From Epiperipatus broadwayi (Eukaryota > Onychophora > Udeonychophora > Euonychophora > Peripatidae), in the NCBI GenBank assembly GCA_028023455.1, contig JAQFVV010012400.1, positions 10,220,248 through 10,284,247 on the forward strand: 64,000 bases of DNA, read 5' to 3'. Shown in pieces: positions 1 through 11,170 of the stretch (position 1 is its first letter; each line of letters opens with the position of its first letter). The position numbers and the translations under genes are program-made. A model generated the notes under the pieces. It saw nothing but the letters and a program-made list of their open reading frames with translations, had not been told where the DNA came from and made no database searches.

Positions 1-364
1 GCTAACATATCTTCAGTCAAAGACATAGTGATCCTTAGAACACTTAAAAATACTAACAAACATGAAGAACAGAGATCACCTCCTTGTGCCAGAGCATCTC
101 CTTGTGGATACATGAGTGCAGATTACCATATCCAACAATGAGACAACATCTCAGACTACTGCACTAAATAGAATGATGACAATGCCACACAGATTGGTTG
201 CAAAGTTTTGAACTTCTACATAAAACTATTGTAATCAGCAAAATGTAACTACCCGATACTGTAAATATTTTTCTTAATATATATATATTATTATTATTAA
301 AATTATTCAAATACTTATGTAGGTATTGTTAAAAAGTGTAGTAATAATATTTTAGGAAAAGGAC
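1..364. other. AT-rich stretch, nothing recognised
   Basis: No open frame of meaningful length, RNA gene or repeat shared with the rest of the window was seen here. Confidence 0.5.
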
Positions 365-482
365 TAAAATTTATTTCAGTTCAGTGATGGAATGGCAGAT
401 TCTGGAACTCAAGGTCGTGAACCACATCCCAACTCTGACATTTCCAGTGCTTCAATGCCTTATGAACTCATGAACAATAAAT
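365..482 (-). repeat. Dispersed repeat R1
   Basis: The reverse complement contains a GAAGCACTGGAAATG block, then a GTGGTTCACGACC block that could be a worn RNA polymerase III B box, then CCATTCCATCACTG. The same order of blocks recurs at 890, 1050 and 4595 on the plus strand and at 33465, 43685, 44505 and 51535 on the minus strand. Copies are strongly diverged, so this is an old family. A tRNA-derived SINE is possible but not proven. Confidence 0.45.
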
Positions 483-642
483 CATTTAAATATCTTTTTA
501 TTTTATTTTTATAAAATGCCAATCATTAGTAATATATTTAAATATAAATAAAATATTCTATTCCATATGTTCTTTTTACTTTAGTTGGGCATGAATTTAC
601 AATTGCATACTGGATATTAAATATGTTAAACATTGTGAATGC

Positions 643-676
<34 letters not shown>
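643..676. repeat. (AT)n(GT)n microsatellite
   Basis: About nine AT units run directly into about seven GT units. Confidence 0.9.
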
Positions 677-889
677 TATTAATAAGAATATAAATCTTAT
701 TCTTTTTTTAATGATATTTTTAATTCTCTGTTAGTATGATTAATGGCAAAAGGTACAGTATTTGAATTTAAAAAGTCAGAGTAAAGTAACCGAAGTTTTA
801 AATTAATTGATCAGGACGCAGGCTTTATGTGATAGAATCTAAAATAATATGAAAAAAAATTTTGGTAAATAAATAATAGTATCATTGAT

Positions 890-990
890 TACTCAGGAAG
901 TCATATGACATTTGAACACTGGAAAAAGATGAGACAAGCTGCTATTAATAGACTTTAGCTATTGAATCTTCTATTCTCTCTCTGTACTAA
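890..990 (+). repeat. Dispersed repeat R1
   Basis: Shares GTCATATGACATTTGAACAC, then a TTGAATCTTCTATTC block, with the other R1 copies. It lies only about 60 bases before another copy in the same direction. Confidence 0.4.
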
Positions 991-1049
991 ACTATGCAGG
1001 ATATTTTGATAAACTTTGATAAGTGTTATTATAATAATTAAATGGTTAG

Positions 1050-1150
1050 TTACACAAGAGGTCATATGATGTTCAAGCACTAGAAGTCATAGACTGAGTT
1101 TCAATTCAAAAACTTTCAGCTCTCCAGACTACATTCCATCCTTCTATTGG
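1050..1150 (+). repeat. Dispersed repeat R1
   Basis: Contains GAGGTCATATGATGTTCAAG followed by GAGTTTCAATTC, a possible decayed B box. Same orientation and block order as the copy at 890. Confidence 0.45.
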
Positions 1151-2123
1151 TAGTGTTATTAAATATAAATATTGTGTGTAGATATTGCATAACACAGTTA
1201 TATTTTTAAACTATATTTGTATATACTGAGTGGGTTAGGTTTAAATCTAAGTAGTTTCATTAGATTTGAGTATAAATGTCAGAGATAAATTATTTTCCTA
1301 TTGTACTGTGTAATTGATTAAAAAGACACCAAATTGTCAGATATTTTTCTTAAAGAAGAAAGGATTGACGATCTCAGTAAATTAGAGAAAATGTAAATAT
1401 AAGAAAACATATAAAACAAATAAGTTACTATTTAGTTCATTTATTTACTTTCTCACTGAATCACAGCCCATCCCTGCCAATCTTTGTGATTGAACTTTTT
1501 ACGAATTCTTTATGCAATAAACTATTAAATAATAATAATAATATTAGTTTTTTTTTTAAAAAAGAAAAAAATATAAAAAAAAAAGAATACCCCCCCGCCG
1601 TCCTCTTTCGCCCAGTTGCGTGATAGATGCAAAGAAAATCAGTTGTGTGGTAAGATACGCTGTATAGTATTACTAAGGATTTCCCTAAATCTTGAGACAT
1701 ATCTTTGTCTATCAACATTAATGGAAGACAAAGTAGTCTCCATTTGATTTGCCAGACTTTTATAAATGTTACCTTTGTCTTTAATCTCGAAGAGGGGAGT
1801 TTGAGCGACTGGGCAATCTCTTAAAGCTTTGTGGACTTAAATGTGATTTTCTCAAATTCAGATCTAAGCTAGCATTTCTACATTACTTCAGTTTTCTTCC
1901 TAGCCTAGTCAAGTGATTAAATTAGTCTTATTGTCTAAAGAAACTTAATCAGTTCTGATAACTTTAGTTTTGCAATTTTTTAAGACTAACTTCATTAAAA
2001 TTTTTATCTAATAATTTAAAAGTTTTAAATATTTAAGTACCGAAATTCTCTAAAGATAATAAAATACTTTTTAAGATGTGTGTATTTCTACTTATATATG
2101 TGTATATTTATAGTTAATAAAAA
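1151..2123. other. AT-rich stretch with a homopolymer tract
   Basis: Holds a T-run, A-run and C7 cluster at about 1549-1597. An 85-codon frame crosses it, but it is low-complexity and not convincing as a gene. Nothing else recognised. Confidence 0.5.
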
Positions 2124-2207
2124 CTACTGTATGGAGAGCGAGTTTTGCCTGTTTTAATAACAATTATGAGCAAGCATAGAAATGATGATCATGTGATGTT
2201 TAGTGGT
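2124..2207 (+). repeat. Family Y 3' terminal fragment
   Basis: Matches the outer end of the Y element at 26510-26598: CTACTGTATGGAGAG, then TTTTGCCTGTTTTAATAAC, a GCAAGCATAG block, and GATCATGTGATGTT at the tip. Only the last 84 bases are present, so it is strongly 5' truncated and lacks the hammerhead core. Confidence 0.75.
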
Positions 2208-4594
2208 TTATATTCACAATTAGACAATATTTAAGGATCACAACATTCTTCATCACTTTGCAATTATCTTTTCATAATGATATCATAAGTCACTTTGACT
2301 GTTTTTTTTTCTTTGGAAGAGCTGTTGGAGAAACCTTTGCCATGCAATTATATATCTAATGGTTGCTACCCTTAATATACATAGACATATGTATTCTTTG
2401 AGATGTTTCATACAAATATACATGCATTTATGATTATTTAAAATATTATCCAATGATTAGGCACCATTAGTTGATCGACATCACATATGAATAGAGAACA
2501 TAAAAATCAATGTGCTAAGTTACAATTAAAAGATGAATGAACAATTGAATAAAACAGCATAATTGTGGGATTTTCTTTTCATTGCTATGAACGATTCATT
2601 TTAGTTTTAGTAACATCGACCTGCATTAAGTTAGAAAATTTAGTACTTATTACATATAGAGCAGAAATGTACTTTCTTTACATCCATTATTGATATTATA
2701 AGGCAGTATTATCATTATCTACAGTTAGTGTTAAAACTGAGTTTCCAGTTTTCTACTGTTAATATATCCTAAAAAAAGAAAACATGCTAAGCAAAACATA
2801 TTAACAAAATTTAATAACAAATCATGTAAAATAGTATTAATTATTTCAGTTGGCTTTTAAAATAGTTCCTAAATGTTTTTTCAAAAATAATTATTAATTT
2901 ATTGCCAATATAATAATAATAATAAAGAAACAAAATTATTTAAAAAAAAAAAAAACTATGTATAAGACTTGACCATTATTGAAAATAATATGCAGATCTT
3001 TTTTGTTGCCATGGAAACTAAAATCGATATGAAAAAAAAGTTGATGTGTTGTATCATGTGAATAATGTTTTAGACTTATTAGATAAAGATCTGAAAAAAT
3101 CTTTCAAATATATTGTAATTCAAGGCATAAAAATTGCCAAAAAATTTATTGCAATGCATTCAGCAAGCTTTTAAAATCTTCACTAATTTCTTAAATTGAT
3201 AAACACTAACTATATGTGTGTATAAAAGTGAACAATCTTTAAATGTTGATTGTTTAACAAAAACCCGTCCAACAGACTCTTATGCAGAAATAATAAAAGA
3301 GAAGACAATACTCACCGGAATTCTCAATTACTCGATAATGAGTTGGTTATGGGCCAGATATCTAAAAAATAAATTTGAAGCATTTTAAAAGATAAAATTG
3401 AAGTCTATTTTCCCAGATTTAAACCTATGTCATAGACATGGTAGGTAAAATATGACTCTTGACTTTGAGGTCTTTTTCATACTTTTTGCTATTATTTTAA
3501 AAGATACAATCTTTTATTACTTTTAAGTTAATTTACAACTCAAAAGTCACTTTTTTTTTTTTTATCTTTTCATTTATTATTTATTAACAAATCTTTGGAA
3601 ATCATGTATTAATTTATAATAGAGAAATATCAATATTAAAAAAGTGTAAAGATATCCGCAAAAATAAATTTGATTTAACATATAGAAAAAGAGAGGTTTT
3701 AGATGAAAAAAAAATAGTTTTACAGAAATGAAGCAAAAAATGATAAGAAGTTGGTAAAGGCTATAGAACTAATGATAAAATAAGAATATACAAAGAGTTT
3801 ACATAATAAGTCTTAATCTATGAGTAATAAATACTCCAAAGTATTTGACATTAAATTTTTATGCTTAATTTAGTTTATTGTTTGTATTTTGACTGTTTTC
3901 CTAATCATTATGTCTAAAGATTATTAGCTAAGAATACTCAAAGTGAGTTAACAAATTAAGTATAAAAATTTAAAGACAAATTTTGTAACGATTTTCATTA
4001 CTTCCTATGATGTATACACTCTGAATAAATGTAGAAGTTTTTTTAATTAATAAAATAAGCTCTAAGTTGTCTAAAAAAACAACAACAAAGTAAATAGGTA
4101 TAAAATAGTAAAAATATGGGGTGGGGAAATAGTTATTAGGTGAAGATTATGAAGAAGTGGTAGCATTTTATCATTTTAGTAGAATCTGTGAAACTATGAT
4201 AAAAAAAAGTTGAGAATATGATTTATGACCTGTGAAACTGATAGGTAGAAATAGTTATGATTTTTATGGAGATGAAATTAAAGTATCAATTTTTAATATC
4301 ATGAACGAGACATATCTTCATTAAATTATGTAGTTTCTATCTAAATAATAATTTAAATTAAAAAAAAAATACATCATCATAAAATGGTACTTATATACTA
4401 TTATAAAAAAAAATTCATTTTATAGATTTTAAAAAGGCATTTGATAGAGTAAAATGGTTATTTTGTAATATATTTAAATAAAGAAGATATGAATTATAAA
4501 AAAAATATTTATTAATAAATTTGCTTATGAATAAAAAATATATTTGAATAGTTAGTATTTGTACAAAGACTAATAAAATGATTAATTATAAGAG
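2208..4594. other. AT-rich stretch, nothing recognised
   Basis: Many A and T runs and dense stop codons in all frames; no repeat shared with the rest of the window was identified. Confidence 0.5.
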
Positions 4595-4690
4595 AGGTCA
4601 TTTGACATTCATGCATTGGAAGTGATAAGCATAGATCCAGGACTTTAGCTCTTGAGATCTTCATTTTATCACTGTGCCAAAAATCCCAGT
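4595..4690 (+). repeat. Dispersed repeat R1
   Basis: GAGGTCATTTGACATTCATG, then GGACTTTAGCTCTTGAGATC and TTTTATCACTGTGCC match the R1 block order seen at 890 and 1050. Confidence 0.45.
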
Positions 4691-5706
4691 CACTTCTAGA
4701 AAAATACAAATAGAGAAGACAATATCACTGAATCAACATTGTTTTATAATAATGAAGTTAGAATTGTTCATCCCAACAGGCTGATTAATGATATATAGAG
4801 ACTACAAATACTGAGAATAATAAACATTGTAATAGAATTAATGAAAGTTATTAAACATATGAGATCTACAAAAGCAATGAATATAAATGGATATAAATAG
4901 ACATGAAAGATTAAAAAGGATTGTTGGATGAAAAGTGACACAGCAGAAGATAGTTTTATTACTACTATAACATTTTATTGAATGACCAGTATTAGGCATT
5001 TTATGTCACTATTAATTTTAAAAATAACAGATTAGGGCTGATTGCCCTTTTTGAAAAAATCCTCCTAAAAATTTATAATTAAGATCATATGTATAATGGA
5101 AGCCTGTGGAATGTAATTTTTTAAAGGTCATTGGTATTAGCTCTTAAAAGCTGCAACTGATCAGAAAATATTATTTGCAGTTTGAATGATGTTAGCATTT
5201 GTCTCAGAAATATTAACATTATTATTAAAGTATTCGCAATTTTTAAATCATAAAGAATTCATGTTAACAAGGATCCTAAAGGTGAGGAGTTTGAAAGTAT
5301 TAACTCATAATTATAAAGATATAACTTTATAAATCTGTTATAATATAAAAACATAATCAGTTTATTGCTTAAGAATTTCTAATAAGTTTCAGCACCCAAA
5401 GGAATAGAGCTGAGCTGCAACCTTGAGCTCCAGAGCTGCCATTTTTTCTCAATACAAAATCATGCTGAAAAAGTGTGTGTGATTCAAATTAAAAACATAC
5501 TGAGCACAGAAGTCAAGGTTTTATTAAAAAATTTTCATTAAAAAATCATACTTTGGCAGTAAATGAAGCTTTATTCATGTTGGCCATTTTGAAAATAAAC
5601 TTTTGACTTTATGATTGTACTGATTGAGAAATTAATTTTTACAAACAAATAGAATACAAAAAATCCCATAAACTTTATCTTTCTTATTGCACTGCTAAAT
5701 GCATAT
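4691..5706. other. AT-rich stretch, nothing recognised
   Basis: No coding potential and no repeat match noticed. Confidence 0.5.
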
Positions 5707-5900
5707 AATATTAATATCATCTATATTCTTTATTACATTTTACAATGCTTTTTTACAATCCACTATTAACAATTTTGATTGCTTACATTTGGAAATATAA
5801 GTAGAAGTTCTGAAGAAGATTGCTAGAACAATCAAAACTATCAATAGTGGATTGTAAAGTATTATAAAAAGTAATAAAGAATATAGATGATATTAATATT
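5707..5900. mobile_element. Family V inverted dimer
   Basis: Left arm 5707-5781 and right arm 5829-5900 are near-perfect reverse complements, about 73 bases each, with a 47-base spacer. The arms run from a GATTG/CAATC element outward to AATATTAATATCAT. The right arm starts inside stem II of a hammerhead-like core; the left arm has only the part 3' of it. Both 3' ends point outward, the geometry seen for the other ribozyme-bearing elements here. Confidence 0.7.
5810..5842 (+). ncRNA. Hammerhead-like motif, family V
   Basis: CTGAAGA at 5810, stem II GATTG (5818-5822) with CAATC (5829-5833), then AAAAC where the catalytic core should read GAAAC, then TATC. Against the copy at 42798 (GACTG/CAGTC, GAAAC, TGTC), the stem keeps pairing through a C-G to T-A change. 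The G12-equivalent is lost, so this copy is probably inactive. Confidence 0.6.
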
Positions 5901-7395
5901 AAAATCCCTTAAATATAGATGGCAATTCAAATATTAATGGAAGAGGTTTTCCATTTAGAATATGCTATGATAAATGTATTTTCAAATAAAATGGGTGATT
6001 CACCACTTAAAAATTCTTTATAAGCTCTCAAATGGACACAAATGGGTGATGGTGATTTTAAAGGAAGCCCAGTGTAACTGATAAATACATATAGCAAACT
6101 AGTTTGATTATGAAATCAAACAAAGATTGCTACTGAAGTATCTGTAGAATGACCCATTCAAGGATTCCTTAATCCTAATCTGTTGCATGTGGCACATGAA
6201 TTGGATGCCATTTGGCATTAAGAACTGGTAGATTTTTAAAGGCAAAATTTAGATAAAAATTTTGTAAAGATTTTTTTTTTGATAAAAAAGGTTGCTTAAA
6301 GCTGAATATTATAATAATAATTTGTAAGCTATTGTATATTTCAATGAAATATGAGGTGAGATTTTACAAAAAGCATTATTATAAGCAAATCTGGTAGCAG
6401 CTTGTGATTTTTAATTTGTTAGTTAAGTTCATTAAACATAAAAATTACATTACTAGTAGTAATTCAATCCATTTAATCTATATCAAAGCTATATACTATA
6501 AGCTTGAGTAATTGTAGAAATTAGAAAGTAGGGCTATAATATTTGGGCTACCTCTGGCTATTGGTTTTCTTCAGTGAGCAGCATAGAATTTGCACTCACA
6601 TATCAATCAGCTATCTTTACTTCTAGTGTGCTGTTTAAGATGATAAACCACAATTTAAAAATATAATAAGGTTTTAAATACATGCTAATATTCTTTAATA
6701 ACTAGCAAAGAACTATGTATTTTAATCACCTCAGTACTTGCAAACAGGTTTAATCTTTGGAAAAGGATAGTTTAATCAAAATCAATTAAGTAGTAAACAT
6801 AATGTGATATTTACATTTGATAGATTATTGCTGAAATCCTAGATATAAGATAATTTCATGATTTTTTTAAGAATAAAATTTAAAAACACAAATCATTCAG
6901 TCATCTAGTAAATAAATGCTTGTTAATTCACATTATGAAAGTAAATCTATTTTCTGTCATTTAGGTATAAATTCTGAAGGTGTGAATAGGTAGCTGTTTT
7001 AAAAATTCATAGTATTATAGATAATTTATTTTTATAGATAATTTATTTGAAGATCTAGTAATTTTCTCAATTTTTTTCTCAAAAGATATTCTCTTGCAAC
7101 ATATATAAAATGATATAATGTTGTCAAAATAATATAAGCACTTATAATAGTCTTTTATCATTTGTTTGCATGTAAACTAATTTTTGCCTAAATGAGAGGT
7201 TTTCAAACTTATTTGGCTTATTGCTACATTTTTACGGGGAAAAAAGTGAATTCCTAAAAATTTACTTTCTTTAAACAATATTTATTTTATAAAGCACAGA
7301 TAGTTAGTTGAAATTAAATTGAAATGTTGCAAATCTTTTATGTTTATTATAATACTTATCTAACAGCCAATCAGATGTTATGATGGCTGTCTGAA
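5901..7395. other. AT-rich stretch, nothing recognised
   Basis: No coding region or RNA gene seen. A short direct duplication of ATAATTTATTTTTATAG lies near 7020. Confidence 0.5.
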
Positions 7396-7397
7396 TA

Positions 7398-7537
7398 GTG
7401 ATCAAACCATAAACACGACAGAGAATTTTACCTAAATGCTTTAGACTGGCTCAGATATATAGAAAGACAAGTAAAGAAGAGGGTGGACTGCCCTTTTTCT
7501 TGTAAAATTCTCTGTCTTGTGTTTATGGTTTGATCAC
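7398..7537. mobile_element. TA-flanked MITE
   Basis: Terminal inverted repeats of about 35 bases: GTGATCAAACCATAAACACG at the left, and its counterpart ending GTTTATGGTTTGATCAC at the right, with two or three mismatches. A TA dinucleotide sits at both edges (7396-7397, 7538-7539), consistent with Tc1/mariner-type insertion. It is 140 bases long with no coding capacity. Only one copy was seen here, so family assignment is tentative. Confidence 0.65.
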
Positions 7538-8449
7538 TAGTTTCTTTAAGCAAATAGACAGAAAGATGCAGGGTGCAAATTTGTATTCTTCTACATATCT
7601 TGATCTCAGATTGTTTGTAAGCAGATTCATAATGTCATTTTTAATAAACTTGCAAATATAATTTTACTTTTCATTTATCAGTGCCCACACATTTAGGGAT
7701 AAAAGGAGAATTGCTTCTTCATCTGACCTCCAACCATATATATTATAAATTAATCAATGTTGATATCTGAAAAGGCTGAAACTTATTAGTTGTGATCATA
7801 ATTCACAAATTAATCAAGCCATTTTATGTTTTATATGTTATTTTAAATAATACTAATTTCAACAGCATGTAAACAACTTTTTATCATTGCTTAAAATATG
7901 TAACCTGTAGGAATATTGTCAACCTCAGAACATTGTCTTTCAAAAATGTTACCTAGAATGATCTGGAAGCAGATTCTGCTTTCAGCCTTTTCAGATATGA
8001 ATGTCCATTTATTTACAATATGTATGTTGGAGATCAGATGAAAGAGGAATTCTCCTCTTTTATCAGAATGAATGAATGGGTATTGATTAATAAAAAATAA
8101 AATTGTATTTGCAAGTTTATTAACAATAACTTGTTACAAGTTTCTTTGCAAAAATTCTAAGTAACATATTTGAATGAGAATGTTCTGAAATTGATTATAT
8201 TTCTATGGTTTACATATTTAAACAGTGATAAAAAGTTTTTACATGCTGTTGAAATGAGTAATATTTAATTTAAAATAATATATGGAACTTTAGGCAGGCT
8301 TGATTAATTTGTGAATGAAGATTGCCATTAATAATAAGGTTCTGACATTTCTGATATCAATGTTGATTTAGTTACAATATATACAGTTGGAGGTCAAATA
8401 AAAGACACTGAATGAATGGGCATTGATAAATGAAAAGTAAGATTGTAAT

Positions 8450-8554
8450 GTCAAGCATTGGTGGTCAAGAGGTCAGCACAACTGCCTTACAAGCAGTTGT
8501 CCTGGGTTAGCGGGTTCGCTTCCCAGCCGATGCTATAAAACATGAAAAAGAAAA
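8450..8554 (+). mobile_element. tRNA-derived SINE, subfamily a
   Basis: A cloverleaf-like unit at 8455-8533: acceptor arms GCATTGG and CCGATGC pair over 7 bp, the anticodon arm ACTGC-CTTACAA-GCAGT pairs over 5 bp, A box TGGTCAAGAGG, B box GGTTCGCTTCC. A 7-nt anticodon loop would read TAC. It ends ATGAAAAAGAAAAAAAA and is flanked by a 17-bp target duplication (8433-8449, 8555-8571), so it is a retroposed copy, not a gene. Confidence 0.9.
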
Positions 8555-8775
8555 AAAAGTAAGATTGTAATTGCAAGTTTATTAAAAATGATTCATGTGT
8601 CTGCTTACAAAAATTGTAAGTAAGGTATTAGAATGAGAACAAGATATAATATGTTGGATTATTTCCATCATTTATGAGTGAATGTTGGATGTATAGAAAA
8701 TTTTAAACTTTATTTAAACTTTCCAAATACAAAGAACTTGTTAGTAATATCACATAATAAACAATACAGGTTAGC

Positions 8776-8822
8776 ACACAATGTTTCAAGTAGTGTTATT
8801 CTCCATTCTTCTTCAGGTGTTG
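8776..8822 (-). ncRNA. Hammerhead-like motif, P1 left arm
   Basis: On the minus strand: CTGAAGA (8816-8810), a hairpin whose 3' side reads CACTACTT, then GAAAC (8787-8783) and ATTGTGT. This arm keeps the intact GAAAC box that is mutated to AAAAT in the opposite arm. The stem III plus cleavage position reads AC-ATT-GTG, so the residue before the presumed cut is G, unfavourable for hammerhead cleavage. Confidence 0.55.
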
Positions 8823-9055
8823 CTGGCCTATATGCACAGTGACAATATTTGCTTAGAAGTTGAACTTGCACCTTTAGATTCTTGAATATCAAATTTAGTG
8901 CAAACGCTCTACCAACTGAGTTATTCTGTCTCAGCTCTACCAACTGAGTTATTCTGTCTCAGTTGATAGAGCATTTGCCTTAAATTCGATATTCAAAAAT
9001 CTAAAGGTGCGAGTTCAATTTCTAAGTGAATATTACCACTGTGCATATAGACCAG

Positions 9056-9104
9056 CAACACCTGAAGAAGAGTGAAGAATAATACTACTCAAAATGTTGT
9101 GTAA
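9056..9104 (+). ncRNA. Hammerhead-like motif, P1 right arm
   Basis: CTGAAGA at 9062-9068, stem II GAGTGA/CTACTC with an A/T-rich loop, then AAAATGTTGTG, where the GAAAC box has decayed. Mirror image of the motif at 8776. Confidence 0.5.
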
Positions 9105-9399
9105 TTACTAACCTGTATTGTCTATATGTGTATTATTACTAACAAGTAGTTTGTATTTGGAAAGTTTAAATAAAGTTTAAAATTTTCTATACATTCAACA
9201 TTCACTCATAAATGATGAAAATAATCCAACATATCACATCTTATAATATACCATCAATACAAACCTTCAGACAAATATTAGAATGAGAACATTTGATAGT
9301 GATTATATTATGATAGATTACATATTTAAGTATTGGTAAAAAGTCATTTATTTGCTGTTGAAATTAGTAATATTCTGTATATCTATATTTCTCCTTAAA

Positions 9400-9775
9400 T
9401 TCTACAACATAGTACAAAAGACACCATAGCTTCGGATCAGACCTCACAGGTCGTATATAGGGTGGAATGCTCTCACAATGGATGCAAAGCTTCATACTAT
9501 GCTGAAACCAGAGCCACCATAGCTACTAGGTTGGCACAGTATAAGTATAGATATAATAAGTCCCATACTAACCCAGAATGGACTTCAATTTTTGCACAAC
9601 ATCAAAATGTATCAGGACACGAGTTTGAACCCGCATCTGCAAAATTGGTTTGTACTGAGAGGCATGATGTTAAGCATAAAGTAAAGGAGGCTAACTTCAT
9701 AGCAGAGGTCTCCTTTACCATTAATCATAAAAAAGCATGTTTTTCTATATCAAAAAGATGGTCTAATTGACTCAT
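9400..9775 (+). pseudogene. GIY-YIG endonuclease fragment of a PLE (P2)
   Basis: An open frame of 102 codons from 9462 to 9770; the reading extends upstream to about 9440 without a start. The start reads VYRVECSHNGC, then SYYAETRA, matching the GIY-YIG pattern (VYxxxC-x-C, YIGET) that ends PLE proteins, followed by RLAQYKYRYNKS, HEFEPASAKLV and KEANFI, a typical C-terminal order. The glycine of YIGET is alanine. It differs clearly from P1 and P3, so a third PLE lineage is represented. Reverse transcriptase is absent; it is a 3' coding fragment. Confidence 0.65.
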
Positions 9776-10379
9776 TTGCATAGAGTTTGCATATTATACT
9801 GATAGAATGATTTCAATGAATGAGTCAGAACTGGCTATGATTACAAGAAGAACAGTTTCTCAAAAGTGCTCAGCTGTTTTAATTGACTAATTGATATTAA
9901 TTATACAGCTTTACATTATAAGTGTGATAGCACTATTTAATATTAACATAGTGAATTGTAAATAAAACATTTTGAAGATTAAAATAAAAATTTTATTTTT
10001 TAAAATGAACCATTATAAACATTTTCATTATATACAGAAATGAATACGATGAAGGAAAATATTAAAATAAAAATTATGTCTATTGTTAGAAGTAACCCTA
10101 ATAAGGATAAACCTGATGCCATCAGTATATTAATATTCAACTCTATTTTTGTCAACAGCATTTTTAAGTTACTGTAATTAGCTATTTTTAATTAGTTTTC
10201 TTTTTTAATTAACAGATTTGTGACCATATTGAACCCATGTTTCAATAAAATAAACATGATAAAGAAAAGCAATTAAAACTTTAATACTAAAGTGGATAAT
10301 CCAGTGTAGGTACTTACTTTTGCAGTCAAAACTGCTATCCCAATTTTAAATTTACATTTTAATTAATCTTTAATATTAT
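9776..10379. other. AT-rich stretch, nothing recognised
   Basis: No repeat or coding match noticed. Confidence 0.5.
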
Positions 10380-11170
10380 TTCTATCAGTTCTTGTAAATT
10401 TGAAGATTCTTCTGTGTTTGCACTTGAAAAATCCAATCAAGTATGTTCATTTTAAAATTATCTCCAAATAGTTAATTGAAGTCAAAATGGAGAGCCTCCA
10501 AGTGTTGACAATTGATTCATCCTCTTAATATTTTTCTATTGCTGATAAATTCAGAAAGTGAATGATATCCCTCATTTTAAATTTTATTTGAAAGAGTTTT
10601 GCCACAAAAATAGAAATAATTTTTATTTTGTTTAAATTCATTTTATTTTAAAGCCAGAAATTTGTTACATTAAATTTATTAAGCGAATCTGTCAAATAAT
10701 CAATATCTTTTTTGGAATCAATCAATTTGGCTCATAAATAATCATCTTTGTCTTTTAGAAAGTCTAGCATTCAGTCAATACATGTATAAAACTGATCCAT
10801 ACAAACATTTTTGATAGCCAATAAATTTCTATAGGAAATATCAAATGCTTGTCATTGTTTTCAATACAAAGTTGTCCAAACAATTTGTCATTCATTGAAT
10901 TGTTTCTAATTTTGATTGATTGCTTTAATGCCAATATGAAATGATATATATAGACATTCGTACAGATTTTTGGCAACTAAATGTTGATGGTAAATGACAC
11001 AAAAAACATCTATAATATTCTGACTTTGCTGAAGTACCATCAGTTGCAACTGATAGAATATAAACCATAAGTGAGTATTAAATGATCTAATTTTTCTATA
11101 AATGTCTGATTTGACTAGATGGAAAATTGTGTTTAGCATTATCAAAACTATTTGTTTCCACAAATATGGT
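10380..11170 (-). pseudogene. Decayed hAT-superfamily transposase
   Basis: Read right to left, broken frames give SVATDG, then DVFCVIYHQHLVAKNL, then NDKLFGQLCIENNDKHL, then IEIYWLSK, and past 10760 DYLTDSLNKFN. This order matches the catalytic region of hAT transposases of the ZBED/SCAND3-like type (VHCVIHRxHLVAKNL, FxQLCEEND, HTEVRWLSKG, YLADIFxxLNxLN). Many stops and frameshifts interrupt it, with two open pieces at 10906-11163 and 10764-10976 in different frames. No terminal repeats were found. The role, cut-and-paste DNA transposition, is lost. Confidence 0.65.

Larger units (their letters stand above)
8642..9275. mobile_element. P1 palindromic PLE derivative
   Basis: Two P1 3' ends are joined head to head. 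Each arm runs outward from a tRNA-like half (GCTCTACCAACTGAG region near the centre, 8905-8965), through a hammerhead-like motif, to the P1 tip resembling GGACTATTTCCATCATC. The sequence TATTAGAATGAGAACA occurs at both edges (8626-8641, 9276-9291), a 16-bp target duplication. Repeat X copy 2 shows the uninterrupted site. There is no coding region: this is a minimal non-autonomous form. The centre holds a tandem duplication of about 27 bases. Confidence 0.85.
7600..9375. repeat. Repeat family X cluster, inverted and direct units
   Basis: A unit of about 350 bases occurs inverted at roughly 7600-7910, then direct at 7965-8290 and 8290-8641, and continues at 9276-9375. Shared blocks include GCTTGATTAATTTGTGAAT, GTTGGAGGTCAGATGAA, a TGCAAGTTTATTA block and ACATATTTAA. 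The third unit is broken by a SINE (8450) and the P1 palindrome (8642). No protein match could be made; class unknown. Confidence 0.6.

Noticed and set aside
8455-8533. Functional tRNA genes at the cloverleaf-like sites
   Set aside because: They are flanked by target duplications and A tails, vary in the anticodon arm, and occur in many copies: SINEs, not genes.
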